DNA of 64,000 nucleotides from Wyeomyia smithii (taxonomy: Eukaryota; Arthropoda; Insecta; Diptera; Culicidae), in contig NC_073695.1 in assembly GCF_029784165.1 (NCBI RefSeq), forward strand, positions 164,706,066 through 164,770,065. Direction: 5' to 3'. The position numbers were made by a program, and so were the translations under genes. Under the pieces are notes generated by a model, which worked only from the letters and a program-made list of their open reading frames with translations, was not told the DNA's origin and searched no databases. Shown piece after piece: positions 22,786-35,667 of this stretch. The number at the start of each line of letters is the position of its first letter. The stretch's first letter is position 1.

Positions 22786-23102
22786 CAGCGGTTCTCAACC
22801 TGGGCTACGCGTACCCCTGGGGGTACTCGAAAGCCTTCAGGGGGTACGCGAAAGAAAAATCAGTAATGGCGGACAAAGTAATTTTTCTTTATAATACTTT
22901 ATTTTCTATTCAATCTTGTTCCTAAAACATGACTGTAGCAATCAAACAAACCATTGCTCAATTTGAAACCTGAACTAGACTACCACAACATGATCTACCA
23001 CTATCTCTCTCTCATTCTGAGAAAATTCCAAGCCAGGGGGTACAATCGATATGCAAAATATCGCCAAGGGGTACGCGGAAAAAGAAAGGTTGAGAACCGC
23101 TG
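22786..23102. mobile_element. hAT-type MITE with 8-bp duplication
   Basis: 317 bp. Ends CAGCGGTTCTCAACCTGG and GGTTGAGAACCGCTG, the widespread hAT terminal motif CAG-N-GGTTCTCAACC. A perfect 8-bp duplication ATTTGTTT is at 22778-22785 and 23103-23110. Subterminal 'gggggtac' and 'ggggtacgcg' repeats are as in many hAT ends. No transposase. Confidence 0.95.
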
Positions 23103-23130
23103 ATTTGTTTGATAAAATCTCGAGTAGTGA

Positions 23131-23589
23131 AAGGAAACTTATCGATAATTATCGATAAAATTCAGACATCGATATTATCGCCTGTTTCTCGCATTAGTGG
23201 TTATTATCGATATTATAAGAGTGGGCAAGTCAAATTTCACCTACCCTATCCTAGGGGTTGTTTTCGCCGTTTCCTTTGCTGTATTCAGTGCTTTTATACG
23301 ACAGGATTAAGAATCGTTGAGGGTGGTGTGAAGGCTCCCAGAAAAAAAAAAAACAAAAATTGAATTCCATTATCTTCTATGAACGACTTGAGTACTACAA
23401 TTGTATGTATGCTGTACTACAGCATTGTATGAGTACACAATTAGTATGAGTACTACAATTGTATGAGTACTACAATTCCTGGTATGCTGTTTTTTTGGTC
23501 TACGATTACGGGCGACCATCCGGAAAAATAATTGGCGTTCTAGACTCAGATCGACTTGAACTGTCCTACAGTACGGTCGCATTTTACCA
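23131..23589. other. Intron stretch with TATCGATA-like and GAGTACTACAATT repeats
   Basis: Several 'tatcgata/atcgataa' words occur at 23140-23215. From 23385 to 23480 there are short direct repeats of 'gtatgagtactacaatt'. No gene recognised. Confidence 0.5.
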
Positions 23590-23798
23590 ACAGCTCGAGG
23601 CTAAGTCTTAGACTACCGAGAGATATTAAAATTTTGTTTTTCGCTTTCAACAGGCAATCTTTTTAAAAGACTACCTGTTGAAACGCAAAGTAATAAATTT
23701 GTTTTTAACGTTAACGAGTGTTTAGTGAGTAAATTTGGTTTGAGATATTTCTACTTAAATTCTATAGTGAAGTGAAAGTGTAGTGAAGTTTTCCAGTT

Positions 23799-25082
23799 AT
23801 GCCTGGAAAAAAATAAAAAAGCTCGCTTTGATGCGGCTTCAAGGAAACGTGAGGCATCTCCTCCAAGTGACACTGAAATTTCGACTAACAGGTATGATAT
23901 TCTTTTTTCCGTTGGGGATCAAGAATTTCAAACTTCTCATATTGAGCATAAATCGGTTATGAAGAAGGTTAAAGTTCCACCTAATGTGGTATTTGTAGCA
24001 AATTTCAAAGCATTTCGATCAGAACATTCATCATTTCTGTCGGATGTGAAAGTTAATTTTCAAATTGGCCGCCAAGGCGAAATTCGTATTTTGGCCGAAT
24101 CTTTTGATGGCCATAAACATCTTTTACAGTATTTGACTGAAAAGATGTATAAATTTTATTTTTTTGATGCCAAAAACGAGAGACCGTTTAAGGCTGTTTT
24201 GAAAGGTCTTTCAAATGATCAAACTATTGATGAAATTAAAGATTGTTTGTCAGAATCACTTGGTTTTCCCTCAACCAAGTAATTTTGATGAAACGAAAGG
24301 CAAATGCCAAAATTAATCAAACTGGAATACACCAGGAAAATTACTTAGTACATTTTGATCGTACCAAAGTACATAATTTGAAATGTTTGGAAAAAGCACG
24401 TGTTTTATTGAACGTGCGAATAAAGTGGGAAAATTTCAAGAGACATGGAGGAATCCCTAATCTTACGCAATGTCGGAATTGTCAAGCCTATGGTCATGGA
24501 ACTCGAAACTGCCATATGGCAGCAAAATGTATGATTTGTGGTGACACTAATCACACGAAAGATATCTGCCCCGTGAAAGAGACCACTAATAGTTTCAAAT
24601 GTGTAAATTGTGGGGGAAATAACAAATCTGATTTCTTTAATTGTCCTGTAAGGTCAAAAATTATTGCTTCCAGACAACGTAGGAATTCTAAACAACCTGT
24701 TGTCAATGTGGGTATACAAAAGACTTTCAATACTGTTCAGGCATCACCAGCACTTTCATTAGCAGGTGTGTCTGTAGGTAATAATTTAAATTCAGATAAC
24801 AAATTTCAGACAAATAATCCTGTTCAGACATATGCCAGTGTCCTTTCAGGTAATATTTCAAATTCAAACAGTAACAAACCATTCGTGTTTGGTGCTGAAA
24901 AGTCAGCCAGTATTGATTTAGGTAGTCCAACTCCCGAGAAGATTGAATACCTACAACAATCCATGCTGCAGTTAATGTCCGTTTTGTTGAACTGTAACTC
25001 GATGTACGAGGCAGTTCAAGAAGGTATTAAATTTACAACTAATATTGTTATGAAATTGAAATTCAGCAATGATTTTAAATAA
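23799..25082 (+). pseudogene. Jockey ORF1 (gag-like, three CCHC knuckles)
   Basis: ATG at 23799. The frame stops after five codons in an A run, reopens in another frame, and shifts again near 24280. The N-terminal half resembles the pre-C2HC domain of Jockey gag (F-K-A-F-R-S-E-H, L-T-E-K-M-Y-K-F-Y). The C-terminal half has C-R-N-C-Q-A-Y-G-H-G-T-R-N-C, C-M-I-C-G-D-T-N-H-T-K-D-I-C and C-V-N-C-G-G-N-N-K...C. The last codons overlap the ORF2 start by 14 bases. Confidence 0.85.
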
Positions 25083-27556
25083 TGCTGTAAAGTTTCTGAA
25101 TTGGAATGCTCGCTCTTTAAAAGAGAAAGAGGATGAATTTTTCAATTTGTTAACAGTCCACTATGTGCATATTGCAGTTGTGACTGAAACGCTTTTAAAG
25201 CCAAATATTAAACTAAAAAAGAACCCAAATTATATGGTTCATAGGTTTGATAGAATTGATGTTGCCGGTGGTGGAGTTGCAATAGTTATCCACCGTCGAA
25301 AAAAACATCGTGTTTTACCCCATCTTGAAACAAAAGTTATCGAGAATTGAAATTGAAACAAGTATTGGCATTTTATTTATAGCCGCAGTGTATTTGCCTT
25401 TTCGATGCACTAGTGAGCGAAAAAATTATTTCAAGGGAGATTTGCAAAAACTCACAAGAAATAAATCTAAATTTTTAATCATCGGTGATTTTAATGCGAA
25501 ACATCGGTCTTGGAATAATGCTCAAAGCAATTCAAATGGAAAAATATTGTTTAATGATTGCTCGGCTGGATTTTATTCAGTTTTATTTCCAAATGGTCCT
25601 ACATGTTATTCTTCTATTAGGAATCCATCTACAATTGATTTGGTACTAACAAATCAAAGTCATTCATGCAGTGATTTATTAACTCATGCTGACCCTGATT
25701 CTGATCATCTTCCCATAACATTTTCTATTTCCCATGAACCTATTTTAAATCCCACTAAATCTGTGTTAAATTATCACAAGACTAATTGGGATAGATATCG
25801 TTCTACGATCGAAGAAAATTTGAATGATGATGTTAGTTTACAAAATAGTGCTGACGTTGACAGAGCATTAGATAATTTTAGCAGCTTAATACTCAATGCC
25901 CGGAATTTATCAGTTCCTAAGGCTCGAGCGAAATTTAATGCACCAATTATTGACAGTGAACTTCAACTTCTTATACGTTCGAAGAACATACGGAGACGTC
26001 AATACCAAAGATCTCGTGATCCTGCTTTGAAAATTATTTTCAAGAATTACAAAAGGAAATTAAACATAGATTCACTCTTTTGCGAAATGGGAATTTCATG
26101 AGAGAAGTTGAACAACTAAAACCTTCTCCAAAACCTTTCTGGAAGTTTTCGAAGGTTCTTAAGAAACCTTCGAAGCCCATTCCAGTCCTTGAAAATGGTG
26201 ATTGCATTTTTCTAACGAATGAAAAAAAAATCTCAAAAACTTGCTCAACAGTTTGATAGTGTTCATAACTCCAATTTGAACGTAGTAAGTCCTTTTGAAA
26301 ATAAAGTAAACCAAAAGTATGATCAGATCACCACTCAAGAAGTTCTTTCTGAAGAGGTATTGGAAACAAACTTGAATGAGGTGCGAACTATTCTCAAAAA
26401 ATTCAAAAACATGAAAGCACCAGGAGATGATGTGATTTTCTATATCCTCATCAAAAGACTTCCCGAAAACTCTTCAAATTTCTTGGTAAAAAATTTTAAC
26501 AGAGGCTTTGCACTAGCACATTTTCCTACGAAATGGAGAAATTCCAAAATCACTCCAATTTTAAAACCCGAAAAGAATCCAGCTGAGGCATCAAGTTATC
26601 GACCAATTAGTTTACTTTCCTCTATTAGCAAACTTTTTGAAAGAATAATTCTTAATAAAATGATAACACATATTAATGAGAACTCAATTTTTGCAAATGA
26701 GCAGTTTGGTTTTCGCCATGGGCATTCCACTACTCATCAGTTACTTAGAGTAACAAATATGATTCGAACTAATAAATCTGAGGGCTATTCGACTGGAGCT
26801 GCTCTTCTAGATATAGAAAAGGCATTCGACAGTGTTTTGCATTAAGGTTTAATAGCTAAAATGTCAAATTTCAGTTTTCCGCTTTACCTCACAAAAATGA
26901 TACTAAGTTATTTAACTGACCGCACTCTTCAGGTTAGCTATCTCAATGGTAAATCTAATAGATTGCCTGTTAGAGCTGGTGTGCCTCAGGGGAGTATCTT
27001 GGGCCCAATCTTATATAACATTTTTACTTCTGATCTTCCTGATTTACCACCAGGTTGTGAGAAATCTCTGTTTTGTAACGATACAAGCATTTCCGCAAAA
27101 GGAAAAAGCCTTCGTGTAATATGCAGTCGGCTACAAAAAAGTTTAGATATATTTTCTTCATACTTGCAGAAATGGAAGATTTCTCCTAATGCTTCAAAAA
27201 AAAAAAAACAGGTAATTATTTTTCCTCATAAGCCAAAAGTTTTATTTCTCAAACCCTCCCATAACCACGTTATTAAGATGAACGGTGTGGTCTTAAATTG
27301 GTCTGATCATGTTAAATACTAAGGGCTTATTTATGATAAGAAACTTACTTTCAAGGAGCACATTGAAAATATCCAGTCAAAGTGCAATAAGTATATCAAA
27401 TGTTTATATCCTCTTATCAACAGGAATTCTAGACTTTGTCTCAAGGATAAACTGTTAATTTACAAACAAATTTTTAGGCCAGCAATGTTATATGCAGTAC
27501 TCATCTGGACAACTTGTTGTGCAACCAGGAAGAAGACACTTCAAAGGATTCAGATC
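25069..27556 (+). pseudogene. Jockey ORF2 (endonuclease and reverse transcriptase), broken
   Basis: Begins at 25069 with L-N-W-N-A-R-S-L-K, an apurinic-type endonuclease start. Continues with I-G-D-F-N-A-K-H-R-S-W and S-D-H-L-P-I-T-F. Reverse transcriptase parts are P-I-L-K-P-E-K-N-P...S-Y-R-P-I-S-L-L, F-G-F-R-H-G-H-S-T and A-G-V-P-Q-G-S-I-L-G-P. The catalytic F-A-D-D box is changed to F-C-N-D, losing one of the two Asp residues. Frameshifts or stops lie near 25330, 26095, 26845 and 27320. Confidence 0.88.
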
Positions 27557-27800
27557 TTAATCTGCTGACCTCGCATTCCTGGTAGTGTCTCCATGTGGCG
27601 ATGGTTCGATGGTCGAAGTCTGTCCATGTGGCGATGGTTCGGTGGTCGAAGTCTGCACCTTTGCTGATGAAAGCAGAACAGGTGCCGGTCACGTTAACGG
27701 GTTGTTGCCAATCGACATACTTCCAGCCGGGCTTTGGTTGCTTCTGCTGACGCTGCTGCACGTGGTGCGTTGAGGTGCGAAGTTAGTTGCGTTGTTAACT
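27557..27800 (-). repeat. Gypsy 3' LTR, truncated (244 of about 360 bp)
   Basis: Nearly identical to 34999-35242 (two substitutions seen). Begins on the minus strand with AGTTAACAACGCAACTAAC, as in gypsy LTRs. The last 116 bp of the LTR (equivalent to 34883-34998, including AATAAAG) are missing. Contains two direct copies of a 37-base unit 'catgtggcgatggttcg...'. Confidence 0.93.
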
Positions 27801-29411
27801 TTTCCATCCCTTGAAAAGATTAGTCCCGAATCTCCATAAGATTTGTCTTTGGCTGTAGAGATGAAAACCGGAGGAAACCGGGCCTCTTCGCAGGTGGTTG
27901 TGACTATAGTTGTTTTACGATTGGATGTTTTGCATAAACGTTTCGCTAAAATTGTTAATATTGATAAAACCAGAATGAAACCTCCGAATGATAGCTTTTG
28001 GAAGGTTTCCTGATGTAATTTTAGTTGTTGGACGTGGTTGAGATTCGTAATGTGCATTAGGTTTAATTTGTGCACGTCAACTTCTTTCTGTATAGAGGTT
28101 TCTCGGAAGGTTATTCCGAACATTGGGATTAAGGTCAACTTATGTTCGCTCATAGTCTCCTCGGCCTTATACAGCGTGCCGTTAATGACCAGAGAGCACC
28201 TTTCGAAAGTCACCATAACAGTTCCAGTGATACTTCTCGTGCTTAGGCTGCATTCGTCTGAAATTATATTGATCGGCTCTATTGCATTTTTGATAATTAC
28301 CGTGTGACTGTTTATCTGTCGGACTTCTGCTCTGCCTTCGATCTCCTTATAATCGCAGGCTGCTTCGGTGCCTTGAAGTGCATTAGCAATGCATTGATCG
28401 TCGTTGATGTCCAGGAGGTCTTTTCTCGTACACACCCTGTACTGCTCTACTATCTGACACTCTTTTTCTAAAACGTAAGTTGTATTTTTACCAACTATTG
28501 CTATTTTGAATTTTGTTGTTTTCTGGTATATCTTCAAATAGTACATAATTGAATTTGCCTTCGAGAAATTTTGGAATTTGGATAGCAAAAATTATGTGAG
28601 TTCCATTGTGTAATGTGTGTACTTCTAAGTATTCAAAAACTTGGTCTAGGTTTGTTATTACTATCTCTTGCTCTTCTAGAAGTTTAAGTATAAAAAAAGT
28701 TTCGTTTCCTGACAACATGGCTGTTGGTAATATCCCTAGTTTTGACATTTGGACATTTTCGAATATTTCTCTTGTTTGTCTTTCTAATGTATCGATGCTA
28801 AATAACAATTTATGAAATAATTGTCTGAACAATAAATTACTGTCGTTCGAAAGATGGTTTTTGAGAGCAGAGATTTCTTTCATGACTAGTATTTGCTGAG
28901 CATTTACGTGCTCTATTACTGCATTAATTTTTGTCTGAAAGTCGTTGTTAATGCGTATTTGTCTTTCGTTGTTACGTACCAGTTCGTTAGTTTTAGTTTC
29001 GTGTTCGTTCAAGGTTTTGTAGATGTCTTGTAAGTCGTCGTTATCCATGTTACCTGAGAGTAGTTTTATGAATGAGCCGAGTGGGTTAAACAGTCCGCGT
29101 CGATGTCGTCTAATGGGTTGTAATTTGCTAAAGGATTCCAATAATCCATTCATTCTTATTTGCAGGATTTCTTGGAATTCTCCAGCTTTGTCGCTGTATT
29201 CGAGAGATTTCAAAGTGTATTTCAGATTATCTATGCAACTTTGAAATGTCTCTAGTTTGATGACGTGTAAGTGTAAATGATGATTTTGGATAATTTTTGC
29301 CTCGCGTTCCTGGAATGCCACTATCCCTGGATGTCTTGTCAAGTCAGTCAGAACCACCTCGGTCCGAGTGGTTTGTACTAGTCCGATGAGTAGGAGGATG
29401 AAGTTGAACAT
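27689..29411 (-). pseudogene. Gypsy-type env, frameshifted
   Basis: Two overlapping open segments (29411-28488 and 28588-27689) in different frames together cover an env-like glycoprotein. The first has a hydrophobic signal-peptide-like N-terminus (F-I-L-L-L-I-G-L-V) and a furin-type site R-H-R-R-G followed by a L-F-N-P-L-G-S segment resembling errantivirus fusion regions. The second has paired cysteines, N-glycosylation sites, and a C-terminal hydrophobic span (about 27990-27930) followed by basic residues. The second segment runs through the polypurine tract into the 3' LTR before stopping. A frameshift between 28488 and 28588 inactivates this copy. Confidence 0.85.
27801..27812 (-). other. 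Polypurine tract of the gypsy element
   Basis: AAGGGATGGAAA on the minus strand directly precedes the 3' LTR, the expected position of the plus-strand primer. Confidence 0.85.
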
Positions 29412-29451
29412 CTATAATGAGAAAAGATAAAGTGTGATTATGGATGGACAT

Positions 29452-31870
29452 TCAGGCTTTTTGCTTTCTTCTAATTTTCGATTTGTGGATCTTTCTTCTG
29501 GCGTTATCCTGGAAGGTCTTCCTGTAGTCGTGGACTACTTTATAAGGTTTGAACTTTGCTTTGGTTTTACTTTTGATTCCTTGCCGTGCCACATACACAG
29601 TCTCGTCGGGTTGCAAGCATGGTTCAACCTCTCGGTTTTTGTTGTGCCACTGAAGGTCCTTCGATTGTTTTTTCTGTAGCGCCAGCATTGCTTCGTCGTA
29701 AACCTTTCGGCTATTTTCTGAAATTTTCGCAGCATCCAGTGGTCGATCTTCCCCGTCCCTTAGTCCGTAGAACACCTCTCTTGGCTTTAGTCCTGTGCTA
29801 GAATGAATCGTGTTATTATAATAGCCTACGCTTAATCGGAAAGTTTCTTTTTGGGATAACTCTTCGTGCTTTTCACGTACGCAGCGATAGATTTCGCTTA
29901 TTGTCGAATGGAACCTTTCAACAATACCGTTAACTTCACTTTTATTAGAAGGTGTGTAATAAACTTCGACACCAGAATCGTGAAGCATGCCTCGAACTTC
30001 TACCGATTTCATCGCTGGTTCATTATCGGTCACGATGAGTTTAGGGAGCCCAAAAGTGGAAATAAGTTTAGTAAATCCAGAGCGAATGTCGGGTATTGAT
30101 CTGGACTTGATAGCGATCAAGATACCGTATTTCGAAAGTTTATCTACTGCTGATAAAAAGATATTAGGTTGGCATATGAAGATGTCAACATGTACAATGT
30201 CTAGAGGTTGTTTCGGCAGTGGAGTTTCGGCCAAAGTAGGTTTATAAGGTCGTCGTTCATACTTCTCGCACCGACAAGTTTCGCAAAGCAGAACAAATCT
30301 TCTGACGCTTTTCTTCATATTTGGAAAATAATATTCTCTGCATAATTGGGCTAAATTTTCTGGAATACCTCTATGTGCGCGAGTATGAATTCTTTCGATA
30401 ACGTCATTCTGTTCTTCCGCGGTTCGTTGATCAGTTAAAATTTTCTGACTTATTTTGATGCGAAATGTTTTACATCTGCTAAAATAATTGCGATAAACTA
30501 TTTGCAGTGTATTAATTATTGTTTCGTCGCACATTATGCAGTTTACTCTTTTTGGATCTAAATATTCCTTGAAAATATTATAAATTATAGCAACTGAGAA
30601 ATTAGCACGTGTCACTATTCTTCTATGAACTCTGGGAAACACTTGTTCGTATTCGGTTTTATCTTCCGGTCCGGTTTTTAAAATCAGTTGGTTTGAAAAG
30701 TAGTTAATAGGGTGCAATGTCATACTTATAAACTCACCGTCGTCCGTATCGGCTGAATGGCAAGTAGCGTCGTCGGACGAATTTTCGAGTTCATTAGCAT
30801 TCAACTCACTTGTTTTAATACGGGACAGTCCGTCGGCTACGATGTTTTGCTTACCGGGGCGATATTTCACCTCATAATCGAATTCTTCTAGGCGGAGGCG
30901 CCATCTAATCATTTTGTCATTTGGATCTTTGAGGCTAAATATGTAGGTCAACGGTTTGTGATCGGTAAATAGGGTGAATTTTTTTCCAAACAAATAGGGT
31001 CTAAAATATTTGCAGGCCCAGAAGATAGCAAGTAATTCCTTTTCTATTACTGAATATTTCTCCTCCGTCCTCGTCAGAGTCCTTGAAGCGAAAGTAACGG
31101 GTCTATCTTTGCCTATAGGTCCTTGCGATAATACGGCACCTATAGCGAAATTGCTAGCATCCGTTGTTAGAATAAACGGTTTGCTGAAATCGGGGTATTG
31201 TAAAACGTGGCTACTTGTTAGTAGTGTTTTACATTTATTGAAGGTCATAATGAAATCTTCGGAATGTTTAATTTCCTCGCCTTTGCGCAGTTGGGTCGTA
31301 AGTGGTTTTACGATTTTTGCAAAGTCCTTGATAAATCTCCTGTAATATCCGATAGTACCTAAAAATCCTCTAAGTTCTGTTTCGGACTTTGGTAATGGCC
31401 AGTTTTTTATGGCTATGATTTTATCGGGGTTTGGCTTCACTCCTTCGGACGTGACAACATGTCCAAGAAAAGCTACTTCCTTTCTCAAGAATTCTGACTT
31501 ATCAAGTTGCACTTGAAGATTAAATTTCTGTAGTGCGTCAAAGACTTTTTTAAGATTAAGAAGGTGTTCCTGGAGTGAGGTAGAGAAGATGATTATATCA
31601 TCCATATACACAAGGCAAACGGTTCCAATTAATTCTCTTGAAACGTTGTCCATCACTCTTTGAAAGGTAGATGGTGCGTTTTTTAATCCAAAAGGCATTC
31701 TAACGTATTCATATTTCCCATGATCTACCGAAAATGCGGTTTTCGGTATATCTTTTGTTTCGACTTCGATGTGGTGGAACCCAGAAGTGAGATCGAGAGT
31801 TGAAAAATAATTACATCTACCGAGTTTATCAAGTATTTCGGTGATGTTAGGCATTGGGTATTTGTCGTCT
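29452..31870 (-). pseudogene. Gypsy pol: reverse transcriptase core, RNase H and integrase
   Basis: One 800-residue open stretch. Reverse transcriptase with C-L-V-Y-M-D-D-I-I-I-F and F-G-L-K-N-A-P-S-T-F-Q-R; RNase H with L-T-T-D-A-S-N-F-A-I-G-A and F-T-D-H-K-P-L-T-Y; integrase zinc-binding H...H...C-E-T-C-R-C and a core retaining D (V-H-V-D-I-F), D (V-T-D-N-E-P) and E (G-I-V-E-R-F-H). All catalytic residues appear present. It is separated from the N-terminal part of reverse transcriptase by a small deletion near 31870. Confidence 0.92.
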
Positions 31871-32890
31871 ACAGTTTACTACAAGTCGCCATTTCTTTTG
31901 TCCTGATGCGTCTGCTTTTTTTGGCACTACCCATATAGGAGATGACCATGGAGAATTTGAGGGTCTGATGATTCCTTGATCAAGCATCTCTCTTATCTGT
32001 TTTTGTACTTCGTCTCGGAGGTGATAGGGGTAGCGATAACTTTTTGAGTGGATTGGCATATTGTCTTGGGTTTCAATACTGTGTTTCACGGCATTAGTAA
32101 AACTTAACGTTCTTGGTTTCAAATGGAAAATGGATTGGTATTGAGCAATCAATTTGGTAAGATTTTTCTTCTCTTCGGTATTCAAATGGTCGAGGCGTAA
32201 TTGTTCGAAAAGTCTGGTTTCGTCGGGATTGGGTTCATTTGGGGAGGAATAGCCGGTTTCATAGTTATTAATATCGATTTCGACGGCGGGCAGATTCAAT
32301 TCGACAGGATTATTTGCTAGATTAGAAATCATAATGGTAGCTTTCGAATTTTCGGCTGTGTATATGCCGGAATGAAGAAGAATTTTGTTTTGTAGTATAT
32401 AATTTTTGGATAAAAGAAAATCACCAAAGTTTTTAAGAACTTGCAATTCTATAGGTTTCGTTTCATGTGCATTTAATTGGATTCTTGTTGAGGATGGATA
32501 TTTTTTTAACATAGTTATTTTTGTGGTTCCTAGTTTTAATTCGTTAGAGCTAGTGAGAATTTCGGCTTTAAGTTGTCTAAGAGCTCCGTAGCCTATTAGT
32601 CCGTCGAAGTAAGGATGAAAATCGAAAACATTGAAAGTCAGCTTGTTTGATTGAATGTTCGGGAAGGGATTAAATTCTACAAATTTGTCTATTTTGTGGG
32701 AGCCTGACACATTTCGAACTTTTACTGGGTGTGTGATTCTGCATCTATTTAAATTGACGTGATTTGTACTGATGTAGTTTTTGTTTGCACCAGTATCGAT
32801 TCAAAATTTAAGTTTTCCCTTAGACGTTCCTATTTCTACATATGGAATGAAGTTATTTATGTTGCTAGCTGAGTTGCGGTGTCCAGATGA
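31855..32890 (-). pseudogene. Gypsy pol: protease and N-terminal reverse transcriptase
   Basis: The frame opens inside the end of gag (a -1 relation, as in 17.6/297 elements). It has an in-frame TGA at 32801-32803 immediately before the protease active-site box I-D-T-G-A (about 32787-32800). It continues through the start of reverse transcriptase (P-Y-H-L-R-D-E-V-Q-K-Q-I, S-P-I-W-V-V-P-K-K, K-K-W-R-L-V-V-N) before a deletion/frameshift near 31870. Confidence 0.85.
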
Positions 32891-34083
32891 AAATTTAAGT
32901 CGTCTTCTGTTACGTCTGTATTTCCATTTGGTTCTGTTTGATGGTCTGGAATTGCGTCAGCGTCTTGGGTTGAATTTTCGGTCACATCGGGATATTGGCT
33001 ATCAGAATATTGGCTATGGTAGTAATTATAGTCGTTGTACTGATTGTACTCATTATGCTCATTCTGGTCGTCTTCCACCACTTGATAGTTAGGGCGGTTC
33101 ATATAGTTTATGTTTCTTGAACGGAGAGATCTGTCAACATCCATTGGCTCGGCTCTTGGTATGGGATTTGGTTGTGGTGTGCGATAAGGTGGGAAATTGG
33201 GTTGGAATTTTGGTGAGTGGAATGGCTGTTGTGAGTTGTTTTGTTGAAAATATTGTTGCTGCTGGTTATTTGGTGGAAAATATGATTGGCGATTTGGTTG
33301 GGGGTTGAACTGTCGGTATGGTTGAAAATCATTTATTGGTCGTGGGTTTCCTTGGTTTAGCATTGGCTTATTAAATTGTGGTCTATATTGGGGAAAAGTC
33401 TGATAAGTTTTTACGTGTTGTTGGGGTTGTCGGAGAATATTCGGTTGTGGAGGTGGTCGAGAATTATTGTTGAGAAACATATTTCTTGGAGTTAACACAG
33501 GTTTCGGTTGATTTTTGCCAACGTCATAAATGCCAGTTTTTCTAGCGATTTTATTCGCTTTTTCTATCGCATGCTGAAAAGCTTGATTTAGCGTGGTTGG
33601 CTGCATTAGCCCGACATGTGTTGCATATGGTTCGTCTAGACCATCAATAAATTTTTCTAAGCATAGTTTGTCCACAAAACGCACAATTTCCGCCGGTTTC
33701 TCCCATTCTTGGCTAGTCTGAATGTGCGTTGAGATACCGGTAAAGCAGTCCCTAATGCTAGAGTAAAAGTCATTCACAGAAAATCGTTCTTGTTTGAGCG
33801 AGAATAATTTTTGCAAAAGAGTTGATAATTCGCACTTATCTCCGTATAACAGAGTAAGCTGTGCTTTGATGCTTGGCCAATCCAATGGTATCCCATTAGA
33901 TGCTAACATATCGCCAGCCTCACCAACGATCTTATTACGAATTTCTTGAAGCCACAATTGGTAGATGTCTGTGGTTTTGAGAGAATCGAAATGGTTCAGG
34001 ATTCGTTCTACTGATTGAGTCCAAGTGCTCAATTGATGAGCACAGCCCGAGTATTGCGGGAGGCCTTTTATAATGTCAGGCAC
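32857..34083 (-). pseudogene. Gypsy gag, main part
   Basis: 408-residue open stretch. The N-terminal half has the gypsy-gag pattern (G-L-P-Q-Y-S-G, L-L-Y-G-D-K, F-I-D-G-L-D-E-P-Y). The C-terminal half is rich in Asn, Gln and Pro (nucleic-acid-binding tail) and has no CCHC knuckle. A frameshift near 34083 separates it from the coiled-coil N-terminus. Confidence 0.85.
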
Positions 34084-34385
34084 TCTGCCGCACGCGAAAT
34101 CATTTTTATCTCGGGTGTGGTATCGTGCAGTTCTGGCGTCTCAGCCATCTGAATTTGTAATTGAGCAATTTCTTGCTCGCGATTCTCCAGCTTCTGCAGC
34201 ACTTCTTGCAACTGTGCTTGCATTTGGGAGACTTGGTTTTGCCCCTGATGAGTTAAATGAGAAAGCTGCTGTTCTTTCTCATGCAGTTTTTGAGCAAGAA
34301 CATTCAGTTCCCGCTGAAATTGTTCCATTTGCATTTCCGACATGTTTCTGTTGTCGTCGAATTTATTCGTGCGTTTCATAAGCAC
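34068..34385 (-). pseudogene. Gypsy gag N-terminal coiled coil
   Basis: About 100 residues rich in Q, E and L with heptad spacing (E-K-E-Q-Q-L-S-H-L, Q-L-Q-E-V-L-Q-K-L-E-N). A likely start Met is at 34383-34385, or an internal Met at about 34340. It runs into the main gag frame after a one-base shift near 34083. Confidence 0.75.
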
Positions 34386-34871
34386 GTAAACTTTTTTATG
34401 TTAATCTTAACTTCGTCAATCTATTCAAATTATTTTAAAACTTTTTGTTAATTTATCGTTCGCGACGCACGTTATTTGGTACGTTAGAGAACTTCTTAAT
34501 TTATTTTAATCGCGGCACTATATTTCTTCGTACGTTAAAACTTCTCGAGATATTAAATTCTTAATTTATTGGATTTACGGCACTGTATTTTTCTTTTCTT
34601 AAAAACGATAAACTTCCTAATTGCTTGTTTCCGCAACACTGTATTTTTATACGTTTAACCTTTTTATTAATAACTTGCATTCACGACACTAATTTCTTTG
34701 TTTTTATTTTTAATATTCAGAAACTTAAACTACGCTTACCTTATAATTAGCGATATTCTCTCGCTTTCTGGTTCGGCGGATTTTTAACACTGTCTCCAAC
34801 ACAAATCACGCGATATTCACTCGCGGACGCTAAGTTGCGGATGGTAGAACTGCGTTTTTTAAAATCCGCGC
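34386..34871 (-). other. Gypsy leader between primer site and gag
   Basis: Non-coding leader of about 490 bp with several 'acggcactgtattt'-like repeats on the plus strand at about 60-bp spacing (34515, 34575, 34635). No open frame of note. Confidence 0.6.
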
Positions 34872-34882
34872 CGACTGCGCCA
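34872..34882 (-). other. Primer-binding site, tRNA-Ser type
   Basis: TGGCGCAGTCG on the minus strand directly after the 5' LTR. It complements the CGACTGCGCCA 3' end of insect tRNA-Ser, the primer used by 17.6/297-group gypsy elements. Confidence 0.85.

Positions 34883-35667
<785 letters not shown>

Larger units (their letters stand above)
23590..27556 (+). mobile_element. Jockey-clade non-LTR retrotransposon, dead and 3' truncated
   Basis: Plus-strand element with a 5' leader (start uncertain, about 23590), an ORF1 with three zinc knuckles and an ORF2 with endonuclease and reverse transcriptase. It is broken by multiple frameshifts and stops. It ends abruptly at 27556, after the sequence following the reverse transcriptase (R-K-K-T-L-Q-R-I-Q), where the gypsy 3' LTR begins. 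The C-terminal part, 3' UTR and tail are missing. Lies in the sense orientation of lap. Confidence 0.9.

Noticed and set aside
23140..23215. TATCGATA cluster as a DREF-type promoter
   Set aside because: Clustered words exist but no adjacent transcription unit other than repeat elements; chance in AT-rich sequence cannot be excluded.
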